Assembly: GCA_910580105.1 (NCBI GenBank)
Contig: CAJTWN010000005.1
Span: 45,251 to 109,250 of the forward strand
Direction of reading: 5' to 3'
DNA from: an uncultured Clostridia bacterium
Lineage (GTDB): Bacteria; Bacillota; Clostridia; Monoglobales; Monoglobaceae
DNA length: 64,000 nucleotides
Position numbers and translations under genes: made by a program. This document shows, piece by piece, positions 1 to 8,623 of this stretch (positions are counted from its first letter, which is position 1; every line of letters starts with the position of its first letter). The notes below the pieces were generated by a model that did no database searches, had not been told where the DNA came from, and saw only the letters and a list, made by a program, of their open reading frames with translations.

Positions 1-575
1 CTCATTTTCTCTTTCAGAGAAAATTTCGGCTTTCTGCCCGCGCCTCCTCTTTCCCAAAAAGGCACAGCCTTTTCGGGAGCCCTATCTGACTTTTCAAACT
101 TCTCACGCATGCAGAGAAATATGCTTCCGCTTCCCCGCGTTTCTTCCCTCCATGCGCTGGGCTTTGTCCTCATTTTCTCTTTCAGAGAAAATTTCGGCTT
201 TCTGCCCGCGCCTCCTCTTTCCCGCAAGCGTGACGCTTGACCCGGTGCGCGGATATGCTGAGTGAAAAAACCTTCTACCGAGTGCCGCGGACGACGTTGA
301 ATATAATTTATAGGACTCTCAAAAAGTGCCAACGGAGTGCACTTTTTGGGAAAGAGGAAAAGTTGCCCGATAGAGTGAAGCTTTTTCGGTAGGAAAAGCG
401 AACAACAAGACTGTACTTTGACGATGACGCGAAGTGAACAATGTTGGTCGTATGCCGACGACGACGCAAACAAGGCAGAGCCTTTTTATAGCCTTGCCGT
501 GCAAAGCACGGCCTACAATGCACATCTCACGCACTGCTGCGCGTGTAAGTTCCGGGTCAAGGCTCAGCCTTGCGG
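1..575. repeat. Modular non-coding repeat cluster 1
   Basis: No plausible gene lies here. A 55-bp segment is directly repeated at 1-55 and 169-223. Around 243-296 the sequence carries a module also seen at 7141-7190 (sharing gagtgccgcggacg). The stretch at about 507-575 is an inverted match to about 7750-7830, sharing the tract around gtaagttccgg and the palindromic caaggctcagccttg. Short frames in this region are GC-rich, lack ribosome binding sites and look like no protein family. The cluster runs into the last codons of the riboflavin transporter gene at 564. Confidence 0.8.
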
Positions 576-1232
576 CCGTTTCAGTATCGGAGAAACTCCT
601 TTATAAGTCAGCAAAATAATAATAGATACCAAACTCCCTTTCAACAGATTAAAGGGCGTGACACTCAGTAAAAAAACCTTCCATTCGCAATCTACATAGG
701 GAAGTACTGCCTGGCACATACCAATGATGGTCTCCATCGAAATACCGGACACCTGAGTATAAAATGGAAAAACCAAAAACATATTGGAAAAAATCCCAAA
801 AATAGCAAAACAAAGGGTTCCTGCTAATGTGCCGAGTACCGCTGTCTTCTTTGTCTTATGGCGTTTATAGATCAAACCGGCAGGAATTACCAGCGCACAG
901 CCCAAAATAAAGTTGGATAGTTCTCCCACACCCATCGAATGCGTATTGAACAGGTGCAGAAGGTTTTTGAACAACTCCACTGCCACACCGGCCAGGGGAC
1001 CATAGGAAAAGGCCAGCAGCAGCCCGGGAACTTCAGAAAAATCCAGCTTAATAAATGCGGGCGCAATGGGCAGCGGCATTTCAAGAAGCATCAATACATA
1101 GCCCAAAGCAGACGCCAGGGCAATAACCACCATTTTTCGTACGTCAAGTTTTTTCTTTCTTCCCTCCACCGGAAGGTTCTCCCTCGCCGGTTTCTGTCCT
1201 GTACCATTTTTCCTCAATTTTTCTGTTTGCAT
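564..1232 (-). CDS. ribU: Riboflavin ECF transporter substrate-binding subunit (RibU type)
   Basis: A 222-residue integral membrane S component of an energy-coupling-factor transporter, expected to bind riboflavin/FMN and work with a shared EcfAA'T module that is not in this window. After a basic N-terminus of about 35 residues there are about five to six hydrophobic segments. The stretch KLDFSEVPGLLLAFSYGPL is typical of the RibU family. The start is the ATG at 1232, preceded by GGAGG nine bases upstream; a TTG two codons earlier sits too close to that site. The gene lies behind an FMN riboswitch and terminator, which strongly supports flavin as substrate. The protein has its expected end at about YKGVSPILK; the last four residues and the stop codon are supplied by an interspersed repeat. 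Confidence 0.93.
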   Translation of the reverse strand: MQTEKLRKNGTGQKPARENLPVEGRKKKLDVRKMVVIALASALGYVLMLLEMPLPIAPAFIKLDFSEVPGLLLAFSYGPLAGVAVELFKNLLHLFNTHSMGVGELSNFILGCALVIPAGLIYKRHKTKKTAVLGTLAGTLCFAIFGIFSNMFLVFPFYTQVSGISMETIIGMCQAVLPYVDCEWKVFLLSVTPFNLLKGSLVSIIILLTYKGVSPILKRPQG

Positions 1233-1263
1233 AAACAAATACCTCCATTCCGGCCCCGGTGTC

Positions 1264-1294
1264 TAAAAAACCCCGAAGCCTGCATGCTTCGGGG
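1264..1294 (-). terminator. Riboswitch-controlled intrinsic terminator upstream of ribU
   Basis: On the minus strand a perfect GC-rich hairpin (ccccgaag paired with cttcgggg, loop around the central gcatgc) is followed directly by six T. It lies between the FMN aptamer and the ribU start, the position expected for a terminator formed when FMN is bound. Confidence 0.9.
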
Positions 1295-1329
1295 TAAATC
1301 CATCGGGCTGCCGAAAGGCAATGCCACAA

Positions 1330-1436
1330 CTTCTTTCATCCAGACTTTACTGTCGGCCTCGGAGTTTCACCGAATCGGCGCCTGTTGGCGCTCGCGGGCT
1401 ATACCGCCGGCACGGAATTCCACCGTCCCTGAAGTT
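1330..1436 (-). promoter_or_regulatory. FMN riboswitch (RFN element)
   Basis: The minus strand contains the hallmark RFN blocks in order: agggacggtggaattccg, then gccggcggtatagcccgcga, then gaggccgacagtaaagtc and ggatgaaagaag. These are the conserved joining regions of the six-stem FMN aptamer. With the downstream terminator it should repress ribU transcription when FMN is abundant. Confidence 0.97.
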
Positions 1437-1456
1437 ATGCATAAAATTTTTTATTT

Positions 1457-3142
1457 TTAATTATTTTTTTTCTTTTCTTTTTCCTTTTCGTCTTCCTTGG
1501 GTGCAGGTTTTTGATAGGTGCTGGAAGTCATATTCTCCCGCGCCACTTCAACCCCTTCTTTCTTCACCACTCGGGTCACGTAATAAGTTTCACCCGATGC
1601 ACTGCGAAGAATATCCACACTGTATTTTTCGGGATTATAACCCAAAATCGAAATCGTGATTACACCGCCATCAGAAGACGCGTTGATTTTAACCGGATAA
1701 TTTGTTGTGTTTTTTATCTTAAGATCCAGTGCTCCTTCTGCAATGGTGGCATCCATCCCCTTCGGCAGATAACTGACCGCCATTGAATGGTTGTGCCGCT
1801 CGACAATGCCGAGATTTGCATAAAGAGCCGCCGCATAAAGTGTGGACGATGGCTGACAGATACCGCCGCCGATACCGCTTTCTGTCTTATTTCCCACATA
1901 GACCGGCGCGGCCTTATATCCATTCGACGCACGCCGCGGTAGTATGGTCTGGTCATAGGAAAGCTCTTCGCCGGGCATCAATTCGATACCATTAAGCCGG
2001 CTGACCGCAAGACGGACATTGTTGGCACGCGGTGCCGAACTGCCGCCGTAATTGGTGCTGTAAGATCCCAGCTTTTCACAATAGAGCTGCTGGGTGAGCA
2101 TTGCGCCGGTTACGGGCGGCGGAATTGTCTCCGCTGCCATCTCAAAGCTGTCCTGCCCATCTTTTATCACCTTGACTGCGCCCTCTACGGACTGCCGGTC
2201 AATATTACACTTCAATTTTTCCGGAACCACCTGTACATGGCCATCCACCTTTGTATAATAAGCGTCAATCGCATCCGCCGTGATTTGTGCATAAAACGCA
2301 TCCATATCAAGTTTTGGCGGTTTTGTCACTTCGGGAATCATCACAACCGCCCCAAAGGCATAATTTTTTATCTGATTTTCAACTTCTTGCGTAATTTGTT
2401 CCCGATCTACCTTCACACCATCCGTAGGCTTGAAGATTGCAAGCTTCCCTTCAGTAATTGCAAAGGTATATCCAACAGGCTCCACCTCATAAGGGGCGGC
2501 AATATCGTTGATTGAACCGGCAAGAGCTTGCGTATCATAGGAAATTGCAGGGTCAATCTGCTTTTTATACAGCATTGCTGTCAAATAACTCCACATCTTG
2601 ACCGGCAGGTTTCCGCTGCGGCCGTAACCAAACACATCACCCGTTGTTTTGTCATTTTCATATCGAATACTCATATTTTCCATCAGAATGGTTGACCTTG
2701 CATCCACACACTGGAATGCAATCTCCTTGCCCGCCAGTTTCTCTGTGGTATAATATGCGTCCAATACCATTTTGGTTTCGTCCGCCGTTTTGCCGCCAAG
2801 GTTCAATTCCCCCACATAGACATTTGGATAAACCTCCTGATAATTATTGACATAGGCAGCAAAACCTCCAAACACCAAAACCAGCGCCGCCACAATACAG
2901 GCTGCCGTAATCCAAAACGTTCTGCCCTTTGGTTTCTTTTCTGCTGATTTTTCTCCTTCCGGGATTATATTTTGAAACAGCGCTGTCTGAGAAACATCTG
3001 TATTCTGTTTTTCCCCGGTGCATAAACCTTCTCTGGCCTGCTCTTCTTCTATTATATTTTCATCCTGTACCATCTCCGTCATTTCTTCAGTGACGGTCTC
3101 TGGATGTTCATCTTGTGTCCGGATATTTTTGTTTTCTTCCAT
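1457..3142 (-). CDS. VanW family membrane-anchored cell-wall protein
   Basis: A 561-residue protein. The first ~75 residues are acidic and probably cytoplasmic, followed by one membrane segment (WITAACIVAALVLVFGGFAAY). The extracellular part resembles tandem PG_binding_4-type repeats (VYPNVYVGELNLGGKTADE). About residues 360-500 form the VanW domain, with GSYSTNYGGS, the Asn-rich VRLAVSRLNG and GIGGGICQPSSTLY. The lysine/glutamate-rich tail resembles the end of a degenerate G5 module. The start MEENK at 3142 is chosen because the sequence begins to look protein-like there and GGGGAG lies 12 bases upstream. VanW domains occur in glycopeptide-resistance loci, but their biochemical role is unknown; this copy is not in a van cluster. 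It lies 130 bp downstream of the DUF815 gene on the same strand. Confidence 0.85.
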   Translation of the reverse strand: MEENKNIRTQDEHPETVTEEMTEMVQDENIIEEEQAREGLCTGEKQNTDVSQTALFQNIIPEGEKSAEKKPKGRTFWITAACIVAALVLVFGGFAAYVNNYQEVYPNVYVGELNLGGKTADETKMVLDAYYTTEKLAGKEIAFQCVDARSTILMENMSIRYENDKTTGDVFGYGRSGNLPVKMWSYLTAMLYKKQIDPAISYDTQALAGSINDIAAPYEVEPVGYTFAITEGKLAIFKPTDGVKVDREQITQEVENQIKNYAFGAVVMIPEVTKPPKLDMDAFYAQITADAIDAYYTKVDGHVQVVPEKLKCNIDRQSVEGAVKVIKDGQDSFEMAAETIPPPVTGAMLTQQLYCEKLGSYSTNYGGSSAPRANNVRLAVSRLNGIELMPGEELSYDQTILPRRASNGYKAAPVYVGNKTESGIGGGICQPSSTLYAAALYANLGIVERHNHSMAVSYLPKGMDATIAEGALDLKIKNTTNYPVKINASSDGGVITISILGYNPEKYSVDILRSASGETYYVTRVVKKEGVEVARENMTSSTYQKPAPKEDEKEKEKKKNN

Positions 3143-3271
3143 CTTGCATGCGTACTCCCCTCGGTTACTATATCTATGTAAAAGAATACTCAATTTATTA
3201 TTACATATCCTGACAAAAAAAGCAAGCGTTTTTCCCCTTTCTCTACAAAAAAAACCGGTAAAATACCAAAT

Positions 3272-4459
3272 TTATTCACCAAGAATATTCGCCACAAATT
3301 GTTTGGCCGTACGACCCGAAAAACCATTGTAATTGATTTCCCAAGTAAGCGCCTTACTGCGGTGTTCTTCGGTCATTTCAATTCCTTTCTGCAAAAGCAG
3401 ATTTTTAACAATCTCCAGGTATTCCGCCTGGGTGGGGGTGATAAAACTCAGGTTGATACCGAACCGCGCGGCAAGGGATTTTTTCTCATTCAGGCCCTCG
3501 TTTCGATGTACCTCATCACTCAAATAGCCTTCGCGTTCCGCCCACGTTTCCTTTATCAGACTCCGGCGGTTGGATGTGGCATAAATCAACACGTTTTCTC
3601 CCCGGCTCTCTGCCTGGCCATCCAATGCGGATTTAAGAAGTTTATAACTCACATCGCCCGGCTCGAAAGAAAGGTCATCTATAAATACAATATATTTGAG
3701 AACCCGGTTTTTTATGCTCCCAAAGACCTGTGGCAGGTCGCCAAGATCCGCCTTATTAAGCTCGATCAGGCGAAGCCCCTGGTCCTTGAACATTTGCAAG
3801 CAAGCCTTGACACAGGAAGATTTTCCGGTACCGCTGCTGCCTGTAAGCAGGACATCATTTGCGGCCCGGCCGCTGACAAAGGCCTCTGTATTTGCAATCA
3901 GTACACGTTTCTGGTGTTCCAGTCCCGTGAGATCGTCAAAGCGGATAATATCCGGGCGGCTGATGCCTGCCAGGGATTCCCCTGCCCACTTCAATGCAGC
4001 ATAGGCCGTTGTTGTACCGGTTCCAAAGCTTTCCACATGGGCGAGAACAGCGCCGCCCAAGGCTTCATTAGACATACAGTTCATCAAACATTCTACCGAG
4101 GCCGCATAACTTTCAAGGCCGGTGGATATCATATCCACAGACATATTTTCCAATGGGAGCAAATCTTTCTCCTTGCAGAAACCGTCCCAATCAAAGTTCA
4201 GGAGTTCATGATACAAAATTTTGATGTCATGACGCAGATAATCGCGCAGTTCTGTGATTTCCGGCAGATCATCCGCCTCCAGCATTGCACGCAGGATATA
4301 CTCCTTGACAATACTGCCGCGGGTGAGTCTTTGGGACGAATAGCGAATCAATCCACGGGATGCACGAAAATAGGCATCCTCATCCCCCGTCTCCTTGAAC
4401 TGCACAAGCGATGCAATAACATCATCCCTGAAAATATTTTGAAATATATAAAGGTTCAT
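3272..4459 (-). CDS. DUF815-type AAA+ ATPase
   Basis: A 395-residue soluble P-loop ATPase of the DUF815 family. The N-terminal ~180 residues are helical. The AAA core has Walker A GSSGTGKSS near residue 210, Walker B YIVFIDDLSF near 255, and a sensor-like YATSNRRSLIKETW near 290. The function of the family is not established. The ATG at 4459 overlaps the stop codon of the upstream csaB fusion (ATGA), so the two are very likely translationally coupled. Length and motifs look intact. Confidence 0.88.
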   Translation of the reverse strand: MNLYIFQNIFRDDVIASLVQFKETGDEDAYFRASRGLIRYSSQRLTRGSIVKEYILRAMLEADDLPEITELRDYLRHDIKILYHELLNFDWDGFCKEKDLLPLENMSVDMISTGLESYAASVECLMNCMSNEALGGAVLAHVESFGTGTTTAYAALKWAGESLAGISRPDIIRFDDLTGLEHQKRVLIANTEAFVSGRAANDVLLTGSSGTGKSSCVKACLQMFKDQGLRLIELNKADLGDLPQVFGSIKNRVLKYIVFIDDLSFEPGDVSYKLLKSALDGQAESRGENVLIYATSNRRSLIKETWAEREGYLSDEVHRNEGLNEKKSLAARFGINLSFITPTQAEYLEIVKNLLLQKGIEMTEEHRSKALTWEINYNGFSGRTAKQFVANILGE

Positions 4460-6798
4460 TCTTTTTCTCCTCCTGCAATCAATTCAATTGCCTGTTTTGG
4501 GTTTTGCCGCGCCTTCTCCATTGCCGCATTTCCAAGCTGGTGAAGCTCCTGAGAAATCCGGTCGTGCTGCAGAAGAATTTCTTCTATATACCGCAGGATG
4601 GTCACAGGGTTCAGGCTCTCAACCGGAACGCTGTATTTCTGCCCCATATATCGCATCAGTGCTTGCACTTTCGGGTCATAGGTCAGACCAACTACAGGCG
4701 TACCGACCTTTGCGGCATAAATCAAGGTATGCAGACGCATCCCAATCAGCAATTCAGAACGTTTGATAATGCCAAGAATTTCCTGCGGCGTCACCCATTC
4801 TTCCAAAAGAACGGCTGAACTTTCCATGGTTTCCATCACCGCACGGCAGATTCCGGCATCTCTCTTATATTGCATAGGAATAAAAACAGTTTGCAATTGA
4901 TAGTTTCGCTTGAGACTGTCCGCAATATACCCGAGAGATTTTTCAAAATCCGGATCCAACTTCTCCCATGGCCGAACCGCAATGGTTACGAAGTGTGTGT
5001 GTGCAGAAATTCCCGCTTTTTCCAAAATTTCATCAACACGTTCCACACTTTCCGGTTCCATCCCGAATGCCGGGTCTGCGGTCACCCGGATTTCCGGTTC
5101 CGTCACACCCAGCTGGTTCAGCTGTTCTGCCGAATCCACATCACGCAGGGTGATCAAATCTACTTTATTAAGTACAGACCGCACCTTTTGGTAATTTTTT
5201 TCGTTCTGGACCGGACCGATTCCGTTTGCATAGAGCATCACCTTTGCGCCGCAATGTTTGGCAAGGGATATAATCCCCAAATAATAGGCAAGGGATTTAT
5301 CACTGGTCACGTCCTGAATCAGACTGCCGCCGCCGCTGATCAATAATTTTGTCTTTTTCAAAAGAAAATAAATTTTAAGAAGGTTAAAACGATTGACAGC
5401 AGGCACGCCGCACAGCCGCTCGGTTGCATCGGTATCTTTTGACAGCACGGTTATGCTGATGTCCGGCTTTTCCTTCTTCAAATCCCCGATCATGGTTTTT
5501 AGTATCGAATCATCCCCTGCATTCCGGAAACCATAATAGCCGGAAATCACAACATCCACGCCATTTCGCTTTGCCTTCGGCAAACATTTCACCGCCGCTT
5601 CTTCCTGCTGCTGTTTTTTCCGCATCTCTTCAAGATAGTTGTCAATACCTGCGAAATCTGACGGTTCCACCGCATTGATTCGGATATTCATGATTTCTGA
5701 AACGTACATTTTCATGGCATCATCCGCCATGGTTTCAACAGAATAATACTGTTTAACCGTCTCTCTTGCCACCTGGCCCAGCCGTTCACGCTCCTGTGGC
5801 ACAGCCTTCAAAACAGACAGAATGTCCGCTTTTAGTATCTCCTCCGACGTCTCTCTGCATCCACGGCAGCAGAAATTGGTATCAATGGAAATTTGCAGCT
5901 TATCTTCATCAAAAATTCCGATATAGCCTTCATTGCCAGCAATAATTGAAGGCTTTTCACAGGCCATGGCCTCCAAAGCGGCGCGGCTGACGCCGATGAA
6001 CATTTCGCCGGACACCGTAAATTGATTAATATCTGTCCGGCTGCCGGTGGTGACAATCAGCCGGCTGCCAACAATCCGGTTGACCGCTTCGGCCTCTTCT
6101 TTGATTTTTTCAAAGTCATTGCCGCCGCCTACAATTACAATCTCCAGGTTTGGTATCTCATTGGCAAGTTCACGGGCAATAGCAATCAGTTTATGGGCTG
6201 CAAGGCTGCGGTCTGTGTCCATCCGGCTGACATAGACAATCCGGCGTTTATCTTCTTTCAGGTCAAATTCAGCCGCGATGCCGCTATAATCCGTATCCTT
6301 TGAAAATTTTTCGGTGTCAATGCCATTAATCGTCACCCGAATGTTATCGCCGGGGATCCCATAATTATCCATCAAATAGGTTTTAATATCGTCACTGACA
6401 GCGAGGGAACGATCCCCCCAGCAGGTAAGCAGATTATACGGAAACCGTGTCGAAAATACCCAGTGCGCTGTGGTTACAAATCGGAAATGGTAACGTTTCT
6501 GCAAAAAGCCGCACAAAAATGCCGGAATACGCGCATGGGCATGGACAATATCAAAGTCATAGTCCAGGATAATTTTTCGCAGGGAGGTATATGCCTTATA
6601 CATACACATAGGATTTTTACTATGGAAGGGGACTTTGATATGGGTAATCCCTGCCTCCGCAAGCTCTTTTTCATAGGCGCCGCCATTGGACGCAACATAG
6701 ACTTCCAAACCCCTGCGCGCCAGCGCTTTGGAAAGCTCGACAATATGCGTCTCCGCCCCTCCGATGTCCAGCTGCATGGTTGCCATCAACACTCTCAT
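4456..6798 (-). CDS. csaB: GT4 glycosyltransferase fused to polysaccharide pyruvyl transferase CsaB
   Basis: A 780-residue two-domain cytoplasmic enzyme. Residues 1-~390 are a GT-B fold family 4 glycosyltransferase (opening VLMATMQLDIGGAETHIVEL; late block GVSRAALEAMACEKPSI). Residues ~410-780 are CsaB (VVISGYYGFRNAGDDSIL, LLISGGGSLIQD, ADPAFGM, GMRLHTLIYAAKVGTPV). CsaB adds pyruvate ketals to secondary cell-wall polysaccharide, the ligand of SLH domains in Bacillota. CsaB is often a single-domain protein, so the fusion suggests transfer of a sugar and its pyruvylation by one polypeptide; that is inference. The start is the ATG at 6798, with aaggag seven bases upstream. It heads an operon with the DUF815 ATPase. 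Confidence 0.9.
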   Translation of the reverse strand: MRVLMATMQLDIGGAETHIVELSKALARRGLEVYVASNGGAYEKELAEAGITHIKVPFHSKNPMCMYKAYTSLRKIILDYDFDIVHAHARIPAFLCGFLQKRYHFRFVTTAHWVFSTRFPYNLLTCWGDRSLAVSDDIKTYLMDNYGIPGDNIRVTINGIDTEKFSKDTDYSGIAAEFDLKEDKRRIVYVSRMDTDRSLAAHKLIAIARELANEIPNLEIVIVGGGNDFEKIKEEAEAVNRIVGSRLIVTTGSRTDINQFTVSGEMFIGVSRAALEAMACEKPSIIAGNEGYIGIFDEDKLQISIDTNFCCRGCRETSEEILKADILSVLKAVPQERERLGQVARETVKQYYSVETMADDAMKMYVSEIMNIRINAVEPSDFAGIDNYLEEMRKKQQQEEAAVKCLPKAKRNGVDVVISGYYGFRNAGDDSILKTMIGDLKKEKPDISITVLSKDTDATERLCGVPAVNRFNLLKIYFLLKKTKLLISGGGSLIQDVTSDKSLAYYLGIISLAKHCGAKVMLYANGIGPVQNEKNYQKVRSVLNKVDLITLRDVDSAEQLNQLGVTEPEIRVTADPAFGMEPESVERVDEILEKAGISAHTHFVTIAVRPWEKLDPDFEKSLGYIADSLKRNYQLQTVFIPMQYKRDAGICRAVMETMESSAVLLEEWVTPQEILGIIKRSELLIGMRLHTLIYAAKVGTPVVGLTYDPKVQALMRYMGQKYSVPVESLNPVTILRYIEEILLQHDRISQELHQLGNAAMEKARQNPKQAIELIAGGEKE

Positions 6799-6846
6799 AT
6801 GCCTTCTCCTTATCCTGAAATCTTCACTTAATTTAACTTTATATTT

Positions 6847-6875
6847 ATTGTATAACACCTCCCCCATTCTGTCAA
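6847..6875 (-). promoter_or_regulatory. Sigma-A-like promoter of the csaB operon
   Basis: Minus strand TTGACA (6870-6875), 17-bp spacer, TACAAT (6847-6852). The -35 hexamer is partly supplied by the end of the repeat palindrome gtcaaggctgagccttgac (6871-6889), so the adjoining repeat appears to contribute to the promoter. Confidence 0.7.
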
Positions 6876-7850
6876 GGCTGAGCCTTGACCCAATGCGCGG
6901 ATATGCCGAGTGGAAAAATATTATTCCGATAGCCGCGGATTTCGTAGGGGCGGGGTTCTACTTCGCCCGGTGAAATCCATATTTCGAAACGGACATCCGT
7001 AGGGTTCCCGCAAAAGCTCTGCTTTTGTGGGATAAAGGAAGAACCGACCTAAAAGCGAATTTTTGGCATCTGCCAAAATGAGCGATAAAGGTCGTGTTCT
7101 GACGTCGTGTGGTCGCCCGGAAACGTGACGTTTCATCCAATGCGCGACTATGCCGAGTGGAAAAACATTTTACCGAGTGCCGCGGACGTCGTCGGTGCAC
7201 GGCGCAATTGCTCGGTTTTCCTGCGAAAAACCTTCGCTTTGGGCGCCGACGCCTCCTCTTTCCCACAAAACGCACTGCGTTGGCGTTTTGCATGAGCCCT
7301 GTACGGGCCGTAGGGTTCCCGCAAAAGCTCTGCTTTTGTGGGATAAAGGAAGAACCGACCTAAAAGCGAATTTTTGGCATCTGCCAAAATGAGCGATAAA
7401 GGTCGTGTTCTGACGTCGTGTGGTCGCCCGGAAACGTGACGTTTCATCCAATGCGCGACTATGCCGAGTGGAAAAACATTTTACCGAGTGCCGCGGACGT
7501 CGTCGGTGCACGGCGCAATTGCTCGGTTTTCCTGCGAAAAACCTTCGCTTTGGGCGCCGACGCCTCCTCTTTCCCACAAAACGCACTGCGTTGGCGTTTT
7601 GCATGAGCCCTGTACGGGCCGTAGGGTTCCCGCAAAAGCTCTGCTTTTGTGGGATAAAGGAAGAACCGACCTAAAAGCGAATTTTTGGCATCTGCCAAAA
7701 TGAGCGATAAAGGTCGTGTTCTGATGTCGTGTGGTCACCCGAATCACGCACAAGGCTGAGCCTTGCGCCGGAACTTACACGCGCTGTTGCATGTGAGAAG
7801 TGCATTGTAGGCCGTGTCGTCAAAGCAAACAAGAAAGGCGTGCTTTAACG
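6868..7850. repeat. Modular repeat cluster 2
   Basis: A run of non-coding modules sharing blocks with the clusters at 1-575, 10217-10896 and 42740-43060. It begins with the palindrome gtcaaggctgagccttgac and includes a module at about 6941-6976 that recurs at 10543-10570 (gggttctact, with cgccc after). It then contains a 311-bp tandem repeat and ends with an inverted relative of 507-575. Internal palindromes such as caaaagctctgcttttg are frequent. Open frames here are a by-product of high GC and have no ribosome binding sites. Confidence 0.85.
6998..7740. repeat. 311-bp tandem repeat, about 2.4 copies
   Basis: The sequence starting ccgtagggttcccgc recurs with an exact 311-bp period at about 6998, 7309 and 7620. 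The first two units look identical base for base. The third breaks off after about 120 bp, where gacgtcgtgtggtcgcccgga becomes gatgtcgtgtggtcacccga. Such identity indicates a recent duplication, ongoing homogenisation or an assembly effect. Confidence 0.93.
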
Positions 7851-7952
7851 ATGTGTAACATCGACAATGAAACAAAGGTATCATAAGCGCGTTTACAAGA
7901 ACATAGCCGCAACAGTCATAACTTTGAACGACAACATACACACTTGATTTTT

Positions 7953-7988
7953 GTAAAAAAATCGGAGCAAGCATTGCTTGCTCCGAAA
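7953..7988 (-). terminator. Hairpin with minus-strand T tract
   Basis: The near-perfect stem cggagcaagc / gcttgctccg is followed on the minus strand by a run of seven T. No gene immediately upstream on that strand needs it except the tRNA-Leu transcript, which already has its own terminator; it may be a backup or a repeat-derived copy. Confidence 0.55.
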
Positions 7989-8149
7989 TGATTTAACCGT
8001 CCAAAAATGATACCTTGCACCATAAGTCCACTCGTGAAAAGTTGTTAGAGCAGTGATAGTGTTATCCCCGTTTTACAAGGGCATAACCATAACAAGCAAA
8101 ACTTTTTACGAAAGAGGAAAAACGATGGTGCGCGTAATTTATTTTTCTT

Positions 8150-8184
8150 TAAAAAAAATCGGAACGGAGCAAAGTCCGTTCCGA
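8150..8184 (-). terminator. Terminator of the tRNA-Leu transcript
   Basis: On the minus strand cggaacgga and tccgttccg pair around a short loop and are followed by eight T, directly after the tRNA 3' end. Confidence 0.85.
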
Positions 8185-8186
8185 AG

Positions 8187-8273
8187 TGGTGCCGGTGATC
8201 GGGGTCGAACCGATACGGTATTGCTACCACAGGATTTTGAGTCCAGCGCGTCTGCCAATTCCACCACACCGGC
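8187..8273 (-). tRNA. tRNA-Leu (anticodon CAA)
   Basis: Read on the minus strand, the 87-nt sequence has the acceptor pair gccggtg/caccggc, an encoded CCA at the 3' end, and a T arm with ggttcgaccccg. The long variable arm is typical of tRNA-Leu. The anticodon loop CTCAAAA gives anticodon CAA, reading UUG. A promoter and terminator flank it, so it looks like a single-gene transcript. Confidence 0.95.
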
Positions 8274-8309
8274 AAATATAAAACGTCCGTCAAAAACAGG
8301 ACGCTGATA

Positions 8310-8338
8310 ATTATAGCACGTTTGTTCTCAAAATGCAA
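8310..8338 (-). promoter_or_regulatory. Promoter of tRNA-Leu
   Basis: Minus strand TTGCAT (8333-8338), 17-bp spacer, consensus TATAAT (8310-8315), about 37 bp upstream of the mature tRNA 5' end. Confidence 0.8.
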
Positions 8339-8527
8339 GCATTTTTTTAATCTTTTTTTATTTTTTTCCTCTTATACTTTTTCTCCTTACGGATAAAATA
8401 AGAACGTACAAAAAATATATAAAATATTTTTTGTACAGAAGGTATCGCCTATTTCATATGCGACAGTTTTTCGCAGATTCATATCACGAATACCAAACGA
8501 AAAGCAAACAAAACCTCCTAAACACAA

Positions 8528-8558
8528 AAACCAGCAGCACATTGGTGCTGCTGGTTTA
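8528..8558. terminator. Bidirectional terminator after the HAD gene
   Basis: The stem ccagcagcac / gtgctgctgg is flanked by T-rich sequence on both strands. It serves the minus-strand HAD/aldo-keto operon. The rest of 8340-8623 is AT-rich and shows nothing else I can name. Confidence 0.8.
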
Positions 8559-8623
8559 TCTTTTAATCTCCAAAAACATAGTGACAAAGAAACAATTTTT
8601 GTTTCGAATCTGTCAGCCTATTT

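Noticed and set aside
3299..4543. A 414-codon plus-strand frame antisense to the DUF815 gene
   Set aside because: The opposite strand encodes a clear AAA+ ATPase with intact motifs; this frame has no start signals.
7107..7753. Repeated open frames of 60-144 codons in the 311-bp tandem repeat
   Set aside because: They occur in several frames of both strands at once, lack ribosome binding sites and are Arg/Pro/Ser-rich, as expected of GC-rich non-coding repeats.
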